From the NCBI GenBank assembly GCA_045644145.1, contig JAZRGK010000017.1:1-19819 (forward strand): a DNA stretch of 19,819 bases, written 5' to 3'. The position numbers and the translations under genes were made by a program. Below, in pieces: positions 6,566 to 12,914 of this stretch; positions within the stretch are counted from its first letter, which is position 1, and each line of letters begins with the position of its first letter. The notes under the pieces are model-generated. The model was not told the DNA's origin, did not search any database, and saw nothing but the letters and a program-made list of their open reading frames with translations. The DNA comes from Flemingiibacterium sp045644145. GTDB lineage: Bacteria > Bacillota > Clostridia > Oscillospirales > CAG-272.

Positions 6566-7987
6566 TCATCTCCCCAGCTCCGCCTTCATCTCACTTATCA
6601 TCTTCGCAAGTGCTTCCTCGCACTTCGCTTCCGTCTCCGCATATATATTCCGCACGACACGCTTGCCGTTCACCGTCGGCGAATATCGCCCTTGCCAGCA
6701 GTTCGCGGAGAGCTGCTTAACATACCCCGTGCCGGGCTTACGTTTCTTGCCCTTATACGGCTCGAATTTCGTGCAAGGCTGACTTGCCTGCGTATTTGCA
6801 CCACTACCGGCGTCGTCGCTGCACGCGGCTTGTACGCCCGTCACAGCGCCAATGGTCTGCTCGATCTTGTTCGCCGCCGCACGCTGCATTTCTTCAGTAG
6901 CGTGGGAATAAACATTCAGCGTTGTTTCCACCGAGGTGTGTCCGATGGTCGCCGCCAACGTTTTCACGTCCATGCCGTAGCGGAGCGACTGTGTGGCGAA
7001 TGTATGCCGCAGTGCGTGGAATGAAACGTGCTTGCATCCGGCGCGTTCAAGTATCTTTGACAGCCGTTTACGGCAAGCTGTGGGATCGCGCGGCACGTCT
7101 TCCTCTTTCACCGGTGACGGGAACAGCCATTTCGAGTTTACCGTCTTCCGATACTCTTTCAGCACTTCGATCAGCGGCACGGGAAGCTTGATCGACCGAT
7201 CCGCTGCTTTGGTTTTTGGCGGAATAATATGAAGCTTACCGCCTACGTATTTTATTTGCTTCGACACGGTCAGCATCCGCGTTTCGAAGTTGATGTCATC
7301 CCACTGAAGAGCGAGTATCTCACCTCGGCGAAGTCCCGTGGAAAGGTCGAGTAGGAACATTTCGTAAAATCCTTCCTCTTTCGCTTGAATAAGAAGTTTT
7401 TGCATCTCCTCGGGCGTCAGCGTTTTTATCTCCGGCGACTTTTTCGGCGGCAGGCGGCACAGTTCGGCAGGATTTGTGCGTATCAGCTTTTCGCTGACCG
7501 CTTTGGTGAGTGCGGCGCGGATGTGGGCGTGGATACTGCGTATGACCCCGTTTGACAGCCCGTTCCCGTATATCTCACGCCGTGTCAGCCGACCGTCCGA
7601 CTTGAGATGCGCGTAGAATTTTTCAAGCGTGCCGGGCGTGATCTCGTCGAGCGGCGTTTCGCCAATCTTCGGAATGATCTGCTTGTAAATTCGCTCCTCG
7701 TAGGTCGCCTGCGTGGTGAAACGAAGCCCCGGCTTGCAGTAATTCTGATACCAGAAGTCCATCCATTCACCGAACGGCATTTTTGATGTTGTTTTGTCGG
7801 GAGTCTTACCGAGGGACTGTTTGAGTGCCTCGAGCTTTTCTATGCACTCACGCTTCGTCTTTGCGGTAACATTTTTCGTGATGGGCAGTCCTTTTTCATC
7901 GTAACTGACGACGACTCTGCCTTCCCATCGCCCGTCCTTGCGTAATCTTAATGTTCCGTCGCCTGATTTGCGCTTCCGTTTTCCCAC
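6566..7987 (-). CDS. Tyrosine recombinase/integrase with duplicated arm-binding-like module
   Basis: 473 residues, GTG start at 7987 with AAGGAG 8 nt upstream. Order: N-terminal arm-binding module (12-60, GRWEGR...), SAM-like core-binding domain (70-175), catalytic domain (185-370) with Arg220 (TGLRRGE), His324-x-x-Arg327 (HALRHT), His350 and the nucleophile Tyr360 (TTLNVYSH). All are intact, so the enzyme should cut and rejoin DNA at attachment sites. A further 100 residues carry a second copy of the arm-like pattern: WQGRYSPTVNGK... then IYAETEAKCEEAL (431-460), matching N-terminal WEGRVVVSY... and TAKTKRECIEKLEAL (21-55). Usual integrases end soon after the Tyr, so the tail is extra. It overlaps the upstream integrase gene by 40 nt in another frame and is translationally coupled. 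Confidence 0.93.
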   Translation of the reverse strand: MGKRKRKSGDGTLRLRKDGRWEGRVVVSYDEKGLPITKNVTAKTKRECIEKLEALKQSLGKTPDKTTSKMPFGEWMDFWYQNYCKPGLRFTTQATYEERIYKQIIPKIGETPLDEITPGTLEKFYAHLKSDGRLTRREIYGNGLSNGVIRSIHAHIRAALTKAVSEKLIRTNPAELCRLPPKKSPEIKTLTPEEMQKLLIQAKEEGFYEMFLLDLSTGLRRGEILALQWDDINFETRMLTVSKQIKYVGGKLHIIPPKTKAADRSIKLPVPLIEVLKEYRKTVNSKWLFPSPVKEEDVPRDPTACRKRLSKILERAGCKHVSFHALRHTFATQSLRYGMDVKTLAATIGHTSVETTLNVYSHATEEMQRAAANKIEQTIGAVTGVQAACSDDAGSGANTQASQPCTKFEPYKGKKRKPGTGYVKQLSANCWQGRYSPTVNGKRVVRNIYAETEAKCEEALAKMISEMKAELGR

Positions 7988-9117
7988 GGCTTCAGCTCCT
8001 TTCCGAAAATGTCCGTGATGTAATCCTCAACTATCTCCGCCGCGTTGTTCTGCATATCTGTCGTGATATGCGTGTAAGTGTCGAGCGTGAAGCTTGCCTT
8101 GGTGTGACCGAGGATGCTTGCAAGCGTTCGCGGATCGATGCCGCTTGATGCGGCGTGCGTTGCGAAGGTGTGGCGGAGTTCATGGAAGGTCATGTTGGGA
8201 AGGTCAGCTTCGCCGAGGAGCTTCTTCAGCCGTCTGTACGCTGACGTAGGATTCATGGGAAGCTCTGGCTTCAGCGGATTTGGGAATATCCACTCTGTCA
8301 GCGCATTCTTCTTGCGCTTTGCAAGTAATTCCACAAGTCCACGCGATATTGTCACGCTTCGGTTGCCCTCGTTCGTCTTCGTTTCGCCGACGATCGGCTG
8401 ACCGTGCTCGTAGTGGACCTGCCTTCGTACATGAAGCTTCTCTGTGGCTTCGTCGAAGTCCTCCCATTTGAGTCCGCAGATCTCGCCGAGGCGTATGCCG
8501 GTCATCAGCTCGGTCTTGAAGAAGTCGCGCCATATTTCGTCGGATTCTACTGCTTTCATGAACGTTCCGATCTGTGACTCGATGAGGACGGTTTTCTCTT
8601 TGTGCTCGAGCTTAGGTATGGTCGTGCCGTTTGTAGGATTGCGCGGTACTATACCTTCGAGCACAGCGCTGTCCATTGCTTCATGTAGGAGCATATGTAC
8701 CGAACGCACGACGGCACTTGACAGCGTCTTTCCCATGGTCTTGCTCTCGCGTATCCGTCCCGATTCTTTGAGCGTGTTGTACATTTTCTGTATGTCTGCG
8801 GTGGTCACCTGCGTGATCTGCTTTGAGCCGAGGTGCGGTTTGATGTAGTTTATATAGGTTTTGTAACCGTCCACGGTGCTTTGGCGTATCATCGGCGTTT
8901 TGTATTCCGTCAGCCACTTGTCGAGCCACTCGCCGAGCGTCATGCGGCTGTCCTCGGTCAGCTCCACGCCTGCATAGGTTTCTTTGAGCGCGTTCAGCTT
9001 CGGCATCAGCTCGCTCTGCGTATTCGCGAGGACCGATCTGTATATCGGCTTGCCGTCAGAAGTGTGTCCGGCTACTATGCGGCCTTCCCAGCGTCCGTCA
9101 ACTCGCTTGCGGATCAT
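7948..9117 (-). CDS. Tyrosine recombinase/integrase, start codon in doubt
   Basis: 389 residues from the first ATG at 9117. Catalytic residues are Arg209 (TGIRLGE), His312-x-x-Arg315 (HELRHT), His338 and Tyr348 (TLDTYTH); the SAM-like domain spans about 58-165. By comparison with the tandem partner, about 10 residues are missing at the N-terminus. In frame upstream lies a stretch coding AKRRPNGDG that matches the partner's KRKRKSGDG, preceded by ATC (9147-9145) exactly where ATG is expected and 8 nt after AAAGGAG. The 9117 ATG has no ribosome site. The likely true product therefore starts at the ATC codon or the start has been lost by mutation. It has its own promoter at 9180-9208. The two recombinases may act together, as known for some paired tyrosine recombinases, or for different steps. 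Confidence 0.9.
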   Translation of the reverse strand: MIRKRVDGRWEGRIVAGHTSDGKPIYRSVLANTQSELMPKLNALKETYAGVELTEDSRMTLGEWLDKWLTEYKTPMIRQSTVDGYKTYINYIKPHLGSKQITQVTTADIQKMYNTLKESGRIRESKTMGKTLSSAVVRSVHMLLHEAMDSAVLEGIVPRNPTNGTTIPKLEHKEKTVLIESQIGTFMKAVESDEIWRDFFKTELMTGIRLGEICGLKWEDFDEATEKLHVRRQVHYEHGQPIVGETKTNEGNRSVTISRGLVELLAKRKKNALTEWIFPNPLKPELPMNPTSAYRRLKKLLGEADLPNMTFHELRHTFATHAASSGIDPRTLASILGHTKASFTLDTYTHITTDMQNNAAEIVEDYITDIFGKELKPWENGSANQATEH

Positions 9118-9179
9118 GCCGTCGCCGTTTGGTCTTCGTTTTGCGATAGTATCATCTCCTTTGGTTTTGTTAGTACAAC

Positions 9180-9208
9180 ACTATACCACAGAATTATGAA
9201 TATATCCA
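9180..9208 (-). promoter_or_regulatory. Promoter of the integrase pair
   Basis: Minus strand TGGATA (9208-9203), 17-bp spacer, extended -10 TGGTATAGT with TATAGT at 9185-9180. It falls between the RHH-type gene and the integrases, giving a leader of about 25-55 nt depending on which start is used. Confidence 0.6.
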
Positions 9209-9237
9209 GGGGAAATCGTGTTGTTATCAGAATGTTT

Positions 9238-9693
9238 TCAATTATATTCATCGTAATCTTCCTCATTTTCAGGGTTCAACTCACCAATGATCTTGCCGAC
9301 ATCGACCTGTCCGCGCATCTTCGCAACGTTCAGTTGAGCTTCTTTACGAGCCGCTTCTATCTCTCGCCAGTTGAATTCGTTTTGGTAACCGACGAACTGA
9401 CTGAGCATATCTAACTGCACCGCATAGCGGTACAGGCTTTTGGAGAGTCGGATGTTGATCGGATTTAGCGCATTGGCAATGGCTTTTTTTATGTCCTCAG
9501 TCAGAGCCTCGGCGTGGATGCCAAGCATAAGCTGTGAGATGTACTGCTTAAGTGCTTTTGAAACGAATGCAGAGAACGAATCAACCCCTGCAAGATATTC
9601 AAGCGCCTTCGCCTGGTTGAAGAGCGATTCGTCGATATACACCGTCTTGCGCACGGGTTCATTGATTTCTGCAACTTGATTTGTGTCTTTCAT
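9238..9693 (-). CDS. Ribbon-helix-helix-like accessory protein
   Basis: 151 residues from the ATG at 9693 (an AAAGGA stretch lies upstream; earlier in-frame codons to 9759 are AT-rich and lack a ribosome site). Residues 16-55 read KTVYIDESLF... then SFSAFVSKALKQYI: a beta strand followed by two helices, the pattern of MetJ/Arc/CopG-type DNA-binding proteins, as used by relaxosome accessory or partition-like proteins. The rest is helical, with a polar Asp/Glu-rich tail (NPENEEDYDEYN). It stands beside the inverted-repeat structure at 9754-9822, a natural candidate binding site. I cannot assign a precise family. Role inferred: DNA binding in transfer, replication or excision of the element. Confidence 0.6.
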   Translation of the reverse strand: MKDTNQVAEINEPVRKTVYIDESLFNQAKALEYLAGVDSFSAFVSKALKQYISQLMLGIHAEALTEDIKKAIANALNPINIRLSKSLYRYAVQLDMLSQFVGYQNEFNWREIEAARKEAQLNVAKMRGQVDVGKIIGELNPENEEDYDEYN

Positions 9694-9753
9694 ATTTTTT
9701 GTTTTCCTTTCGTTATAAATATTTTTTCCTATATAATCGATCTTTTTTGAGAA

Positions 9754-9822
9754 AATCACACTTCCAAAGGTGGCGTAGCACCGCCAAAACTACGAATCTG
9801 TCACACAAATGGAAGTGTGATT
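9754..9822. repeat. Origin-like 69-bp nested inverted repeat (possible oriT or replication origin)
   Basis: Outer arms AATCACACTTCC (9754-9765) and GGAAGTGTGATT (9811-9822) are perfectly complementary over 12 bp. Inside are CGTAG / CTACG (9774-9778 and 9790-9794) enclosing a GC-rich loop with GGTG/CACC and GGCG/CGCC pairing options, and an extra TCACAC at 9801-9806 that pairs with GTGTGA of the right arm. Nested hairpins in a non-coding gap beside a DNA-binding protein gene are typical of transfer origins and of double-strand origins. No relaxase gene is visible, so use by a protein supplied elsewhere is inferred. Confidence 0.55.
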
Positions 9823-10046
9823 CCTGAAAGTGGCTATACATGGAGCTATCTTGCAGCTATCCGAAATATCGCTCGAAATCGCTTAAAAGCTCTGTTTTTC
9901 TCGTTTTTCTCGGTCGGCTGTTGCCGTCCGATGTCTGAAAAGGCGAGTGTGAGCCCCCCTCTATTTAACCTGCTTGTAATAATCAGACCAACGCCGTGCC
10001 AAGCTATCTCTCCAAACCGCTTTTCTTTGATTATGCGGCGCAGTTT
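9823..10046. other. Rest of the non-coding gap between the RHH-type and HTH genes
   Basis: With the structure to its left this makes 353 non-coding bases (9694-10046). It holds three AGCTATC copies (two in tandem 11 bp apart around 9841-9860, one near 10002), a short GC-rich inverted repeat (CGGTCGGC / GCCGTCCG type, near 9911-9931), and GTGTGAGCCCCCC near 9946. I see no gene in it. The composition is compatible with an origin region. Confidence 0.4.
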
Positions 10047-10892
10047 TTAACCTTTTGAGCTCTCCCGTTTCTTATCGAATATGGCAAGCTTTTTGAAAAA
10101 GTTTGCCTTCGCCTGCTCCTGTACTAAACGCTTCATTTGCTTCGCATCGTAATATTCCTCTGCGATGTTCAGCGGCAGGATCGTATACTCGAGCGTTCCG
10201 TTATGCACACGGCCGTCTTTGGTCTGCACCGTAGTGTACCGCGTTTCGATCAACCGTTTTTCTTCAAGTCCGTCCACGTATTTTTTCACGGTGTTCTTGC
10301 TCATACCGACGGCTTTGCCGATGGTCGTATAGCTGGGATGACACTTGAATGTTTTCCTGTCCTCGCGGAAGAGCAGATAGGCATACACAATAATTTCGCC
10401 CGATGATAAACCGAGACTGAAGATGCGCTGCGGCAGAGGAAAGAATTTACCTTTCGCATACGAAAAGAAATCCGCTTTGTTTTTCGCGTTTGCATAGTCG
10501 AGAAATCCAGTTCCTGCAAAGCAGATCATACTCTGCTGGCGGATCTCATTCATCTTTGTCGGTTCAAGCAAATCCTGATCGTATTTGCAGACTGTAAGCA
10601 TTGCGAGAATGATTATGGACAAGTCCCACGGTGTTGTGCAGTAGATTCTGTACCCGCAGATTGCATTCAGAAGTATTTCGATCGTCAGTTCATCATATAA
10701 AATTTTGCGAACGCGCTCTCGACTGAATTGCCAATCTTGAATATAGACTCTCTGCGCTTCCCATAAAAGGCGGAGAGAGTAATCAGCCTCGGTCGCGAGC
10801 TTGTGATTCGGATAACGGTCGAGCAGGTCGTATGTAAAGAATCGGTCGAAGAATTTTATTGTGTTTTCGGTAATGTCAAATTCATTTTCCAT
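10047..10892 (-). CDS. Helix-turn-helix protein of integrative elements, possible replication initiator
   Basis: 281 residues. The C-terminal half has FFPLPQRIFSLGLSSGEI, then a winged-helix segment CHPSYTTIGKAVGMSKNTVK followed by KYVDGLEEKRLIET, which matches the helix_turn_helix_36 type (about 150-235) with a beta wing. Similar proteins are frequent beside excisionase genes in Clostridial integrative elements and resemble RepA-type initiator C-termini; the assignment is from memory. The N-terminal half is helical, Tyr-rich and unrecognised. Its ATG follows the excisionase TGA directly (TGAATG), so the two are translationally coupled. The origin-like region lies just downstream, which would suit an initiator or a regulator of transfer. 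All about equally possible; no catalytic motif is visible. Confidence 0.7.
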   Translation of the reverse strand: MENEFDITENTIKFFDRFFTYDLLDRYPNHKLATEADYSLRLLWEAQRVYIQDWQFSRERVRKILYDELTIEILLNAICGYRIYCTTPWDLSIIILAMLTVCKYDQDLLEPTKMNEIRQQSMICFAGTGFLDYANAKNKADFFSYAKGKFFPLPQRIFSLGLSSGEIIVYAYLLFREDRKTFKCHPSYTTIGKAVGMSKNTVKKYVDGLEEKRLIETRYTTVQTKDGRVHNGTLEYTILPLNIAEEYYDAKQMKRLVQEQAKANFFKKLAIFDKKRESSKG

Positions 10893-11105
10893 TCAGAGCC
10901 CACCCTTTCCCGTGTTCTGTTCCACCCATTCGATAAACTTATCCCGCGGCACAACAACACGTCCGTCGATCCACAGCGCCGGGAAGCCTTCTTTTTTCAT
11001 AAGCTCGTAGGCAGATGACCGAGATATGCCAAGCACATTTCCAAGTACATTGGCATCCAGCATCAGCGGAAGATCTTCGTAGTTTTTGTACGTGCATTTT
11101 TTCAT
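10893..11105 (-). CDS. AlpA/Xis-type excisionase-like DNA-binding protein
   Basis: 70 residues. A MerR-like winged HTH: MLDANVLGNVLGISRSSAYE (about 14-33) forms the helix-turn-helix, followed by MKKEGFPALWIDGRVVVPRD (the wing) and FIEWVEQNT. This is the common layout of excisionase-family (HTH_17) proteins that bend DNA to direct integrase toward excision, and sometimes act as regulators. The size is normal for the family. The ATG at 11105 has AAGGAG 7-8 nt upstream. It is immediately followed by the HTH protein gene. A 95-nt structured leader with repeats lies between it and the zinc-ribbon gene. Confidence 0.85.
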   Translation of the reverse strand: MKKCTYKNYEDLPLMLDANVLGNVLGISRSSAYELMKKEGFPALWIDGRVVVPRDKFIEWVEQNTGKGGL

Positions 11106-11143
11106 GTTGATTCTCCTTCGTTTAAATTATTTTGAGAAAGAAA

Positions 11144-11238
11144 AAGTGAGCATCAAAACGAGGCAGAGCAGGCTCCGCACATCATTCTGATACTCACCCG
11201 TATGTACCCATATTCACCGATGGGAGGATGGCTCACTT
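11144..11238 (-). promoter_or_regulatory. Structured leader upstream of the excisionase gene
   Basis: On the minus strand AAGTGAGC (11238-11231) can pair with GCTCACTT (11151-11144), extended by CATC/GATG with one bulge; the 3' strand runs into TTTCTTTC, like a terminator. Between lie ATACTCACC (11190-11198) and ATATTCACC (11210-11218), a 20-bp-phased direct repeat continued by CTCAC at 11232. It may be an attenuator or a set of protein-binding sites. Confidence 0.4.
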
Positions 11239-11251
11239 GTGAATGAAATTA

Positions 11252-11479
11252 TTATGCTTGTATTCCGGCAAGAACCGGGAACTGTAAACTGACAGACGGT
11301 TGAATTTCAATCACCCGCAGCATTGATTTGCACTTATGACACATGATGGTTACGCCTTTGTAGTTTTCATCGACGCATTCAACCCGCACATAGTTTTTAT
11401 CGGCTCCGTCATCTGAGTACGCAATGCGTGCTTCACACTTCGGACAGAATCCGACGGGAATTTTATAGTTATCTTTCAA
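11252..11479 (-). CDS. Small zinc-ribbon protein, TTG start
   Basis: 75 residues if started at TTG 11479-11477, which sits 6 nt after GGAG; an in-frame ATG at 11503 would overlap the repressor's 3' end and lacks a ribosome site. Cys12-Pro-Lys-Cys15 and Cys47-His-Lys-Cys50 form two CxxC knuckles about 32 residues apart, a typical single zinc ribbon. The remaining sequence (VRVECVDENYKGVTIMC, then VIEIQPSVSLQF) is beta-rich. No named family is recognised. It starts 13 nt after the repressor stop, so belongs to the repressor transcript. Possible roles are nucleic acid or protein binding in control of the element; not decidable from sequence. Confidence 0.65.
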   Translation of the reverse strand: MKDNYKIPVGFCPKCEARIAYSDDGADKNYVRVECVDENYKGVTIMCHKCKSMLRVIEIQPSVSLQFPVLAGIQA

Positions 11480-11492
11480 TAGTATCTCCTTT

Positions 11493-12119
11493 TTAATCAA
11501 CATCAACCTTACGGAGTTTCTTCGACACACACACCGCAACACCTTGGATACGCAGATCTTCCGGATAGATATCCTTGTATCGCTCTCTGTCTTCATTACA
11601 CGATCGAAGAAAATATCTGCCTCGCTTTTTGCTGAACCCAAGTGCCTTCAGATTGTTCACGCCCTGGTCCAGTGCAACGACGATGTCGCCAATCTCCGCT
11701 GTGTTCTGTTTGCGTATAATAACATAATCGCCAGGGGAGATTCCTGCGTCTATCATGGATTCGCCTTTAGCGATAAGAGCAAAGAATTCACCCTTGCCGA
11801 TAAGCGATTCCGGCATACGGATGTATTCGATTACTTCTTCGGTTTCTTCCTGACCTTCACCGCAGGCAACGTAACCAAGCACAGCCACAGGATGGTGTAT
11901 CTGTTCCATATCTATGCGGAGAGTGCTGACAGAACGTCTACCGTTGTATTCAAGTTCGCCGTTTTCTTTCATATCGCGTAGGCAACGGTGAACGGTAGAA
12001 ACGGAGATCCCCGTACCTGCTGCTATATCCCGCACGGAAGGGATGGCGCTGTAATCACTATAATAGCTGTCGATATACTCGACGATGACATATTTCGCTT
12101 CGTTACGGATGTTTTTCAT
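11493..12119 (-). CDS. LexA-like self-cleaving repressor (S24 peptidase)
   Basis: 208 residues. N-terminal winged HTH (1-68) with IPSVRDIAAGTGISVSTVHR, and a C-terminal S24 protease domain (about 80-205). Catalytic Ser121 (KGESMIDAG) and Lys158 (GVNNLKALG) are 37 residues apart, the same spacing as Ser119/Lys156 of E. coli LexA. The scissile bond is probably Cys86-Gly87 in GYVACGEG; LexA has Ala-Gly, and Cys-Gly occurs in some phage-type repressors. It would cleave itself when RecA filaments form, releasing the element after DNA damage (inference from the family). The gene has GGAGG, a near-consensus promoter and two operator-like palindromes just upstream, indicating autoregulation. It differs from host LexA by context: part of the integrative element. 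Confidence 0.92.
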   Translation of the reverse strand: MKNIRNEAKYVIVEYIDSYYSDYSAIPSVRDIAAGTGISVSTVHRCLRDMKENGELEYNGRRSVSTLRIDMEQIHHPVAVLGYVACGEGQEETEEVIEYIRMPESLIGKGEFFALIAKGESMIDAGISPGDYVIIRKQNTAEIGDIVVALDQGVNNLKALGFSKKRGRYFLRSCNEDRERYKDIYPEDLRIQGVAVCVSKKLRKVDVD

Positions 12120-12134
12120 TGTCCCTCCATCGTA

Positions 12135-12149
12135 GAAACATTATGTTTC
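12135..12149. promoter_or_regulatory. Operator-like palindrome O1 of the LexA-like repressor
   Basis: GAAACATTATGTTTC is a perfect 7+1+7 palindrome lying at about +1 to +15 of the repressor transcript, where a bound repressor would block the promoter. Confidence 0.75.
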
Positions 12150-12155
12150 AATAAT

Positions 12156-12184
12156 ATTCTAACACAAGTTCAGGTGATTGTCAA
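12156..12184 (-). promoter_or_regulatory. Promoter of the LexA-like repressor
   Basis: Minus strand TTGACA (12184-12179), 17-bp spacer, TAGAAT (12161-12156); transcript start expected near 12149, leaving a 30-nt leader with GGAGG. Near-consensus for the vegetative sigma factor. Likely drives repressor, zinc-ribbon protein and perhaps excisionase and HTH genes. Confidence 0.88.
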
Positions 12185-12191
12185 GAGGTTT

Positions 12192-12206
12192 GACACAATT
12201 TGTTTC
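12192..12206. promoter_or_regulatory. Second, imperfect operator-like site O2
   Basis: On the minus strand GAAACAAATTGTGTC matches the O1 sequence at 12 of 15 positions and lies just upstream of the -35. Two sites flanking one promoter would allow cooperative binding or looping. Confidence 0.5.
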
Positions 12207-12245
12207 AGAAGTTTTTCTTTGTTTATGCGATGCTGATTTTGATCA

Positions 12246-12280
12246 AAGAGACGGGGTCACGTTTCGTGACCCCGTCTCTT
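12246..12280. terminator. Strong hairpin terminator before the repressor promoter
   Basis: AAGAGACGGGGTCACG and CGTGACCCCGTCTCTT pair over 16 bp with a TTT loop; on the minus strand TTGATC follows. It starts 12 nt after the DUF6809 stop and separates that transcript from the repressor promoter. It could also stop plus-strand transcription. Confidence 0.85.
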
Positions 12281-12292
12281 ACAGGAAGACAA

Positions 12293-12568
12293 TTACTCAT
12301 CGTACTTGTTGGTCAGCACTGCGATGATGATCCTTGCTCCAATAGTGAAACCCTTCGAGAATGCCTCTCGCTCTGTCAAGTCATGCATCTCGCTGGTGCA
12401 GTCGGCGTATTTTTCGAAGATTTCTTTTTCTTCGTCATTCAGCCGTCCGAGGAGATCTTCCTGGTGTCGGATTACTAATGCCAGCAGTTCTGAGTATGAA
12501 CTGTCCTTCTTGAACGGGCGCTCCCATGGGGATATGTTGCCGTACCATAGGTCTTCAAGTATGCTCAT
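12293..12568 (-). CDS. DUF6809 family protein
   Basis: 91 residues from the ATG at 12568, which has GAGGAGG 6-7 nt upstream; a longer frame to 12604 has no ribosome site. MSILEDLWYGNISPWE at the start, a middle helix SELLALVIRHQEDLLGRLND, and the end FSKGFTIGARIIIAVL match DUF6809 proteins of Clostridial mobile elements (recognised from memory). The family has no known function; the protein is helical with one amphipathic segment, without membrane or signal features. It overlaps the preceding unknown gene by 14 nt, so the two are translationally coupled. A strong terminator follows. Confidence 0.82.
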   Translation of the reverse strand: MSILEDLWYGNISPWERPFKKDSSYSELLALVIRHQEDLLGRLNDEEKEIFEKYADCTSEMHDLTEREAFSKGFTIGARIIIAVLTNKYDE

Positions 12569-12812
12569 GTTCGTCCTCCTCGCATAGAGAAACGGTGACC
12601 GCATCTCCGAGTTCGCCCTCGGCTATACAGTCACCGTTTTGCTTCATTTTTTCGGCTGTGATGAATGTCTGACGGATCAGCTCCATCTCCAGCCATGTTT
12701 GTCCGTCCGCTGTGCGCGGATCGATACCTGACAGGATCGCCTTTGCTCCGACGGCAGAGAGGATTGAATATTTCTCTCCGTAGTAGAGTTCTTCAATCGA
12801 GTATTTTGCCAT
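12555..12812 (-). CDS. Unknown 85-aa protein of the element
   Basis: 85 residues from the ATG at 12812 with GGAGG 8 nt upstream; an in-frame start at 12842 has no ribosome site. The N-terminus MAKYSIEELYYGEKYS echoes that of the downstream DUF6809 protein (S-I-x-E-x-L-x-Y-G), hinting at shared ancestry or a shared interaction motif. The middle (GIDPRTADGQTWLEMELIR) and an acidic tail (LCEEDEHEHT) are not recognised. First gene of the element's right-hand two-gene transcript. The function cannot be stated. Confidence 0.65.
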   Translation of the reverse strand: MAKYSIEELYYGEKYSILSAVGAKAILSGIDPRTADGQTWLEMELIRQTFITAEKMKQNGDCIAEGELGDAVTVSLCEEDEHEHT

Positions 12813-12914
12813 TTGTGCTGCCTCCTTTTTTGTTGGTAGCACAAGGATATCACAAGTTTGAGAGAAAGTCTAGCGGCATGGGCAAGAATTATCAAACAAG
12901 TCACATTTTTGCTT

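Larger units (their letters stand above)
6500..12860. mobile_element. Integrative (possibly mobilizable) element, limits uncertain
   Basis: The co-oriented set of two tyrosine recombinases, RHH-type protein, origin-like inverted repeat, HTH protein, AlpA/Xis-type excisionase, zinc-ribbon protein, LexA-like repressor, terminator, DUF6809 and an 85-aa unknown protein is a typical integration and control module of Clostridial integrative elements. No relaxase, coupling protein or type IV secretion gene is visible, so it cannot be self-transmissible as seen. I could not find a convincing pair of attachment-site repeats by eye; the limits given are those of the gene content. The two HNH genes on either side may be cargo, separate invaders or true flanks. 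Confidence 0.6.

Noticed and set aside
9754..9822. Inverted repeat read as a simple transcription terminator
   Set aside because: There is no T-tract on either side and the loop is long and itself structured, so an origin or binding site fits better.
9823..10046. AGCTATC copies as plasmid iterons
   Set aside because: Only three short copies with uneven spacing; too weak to call iterons.
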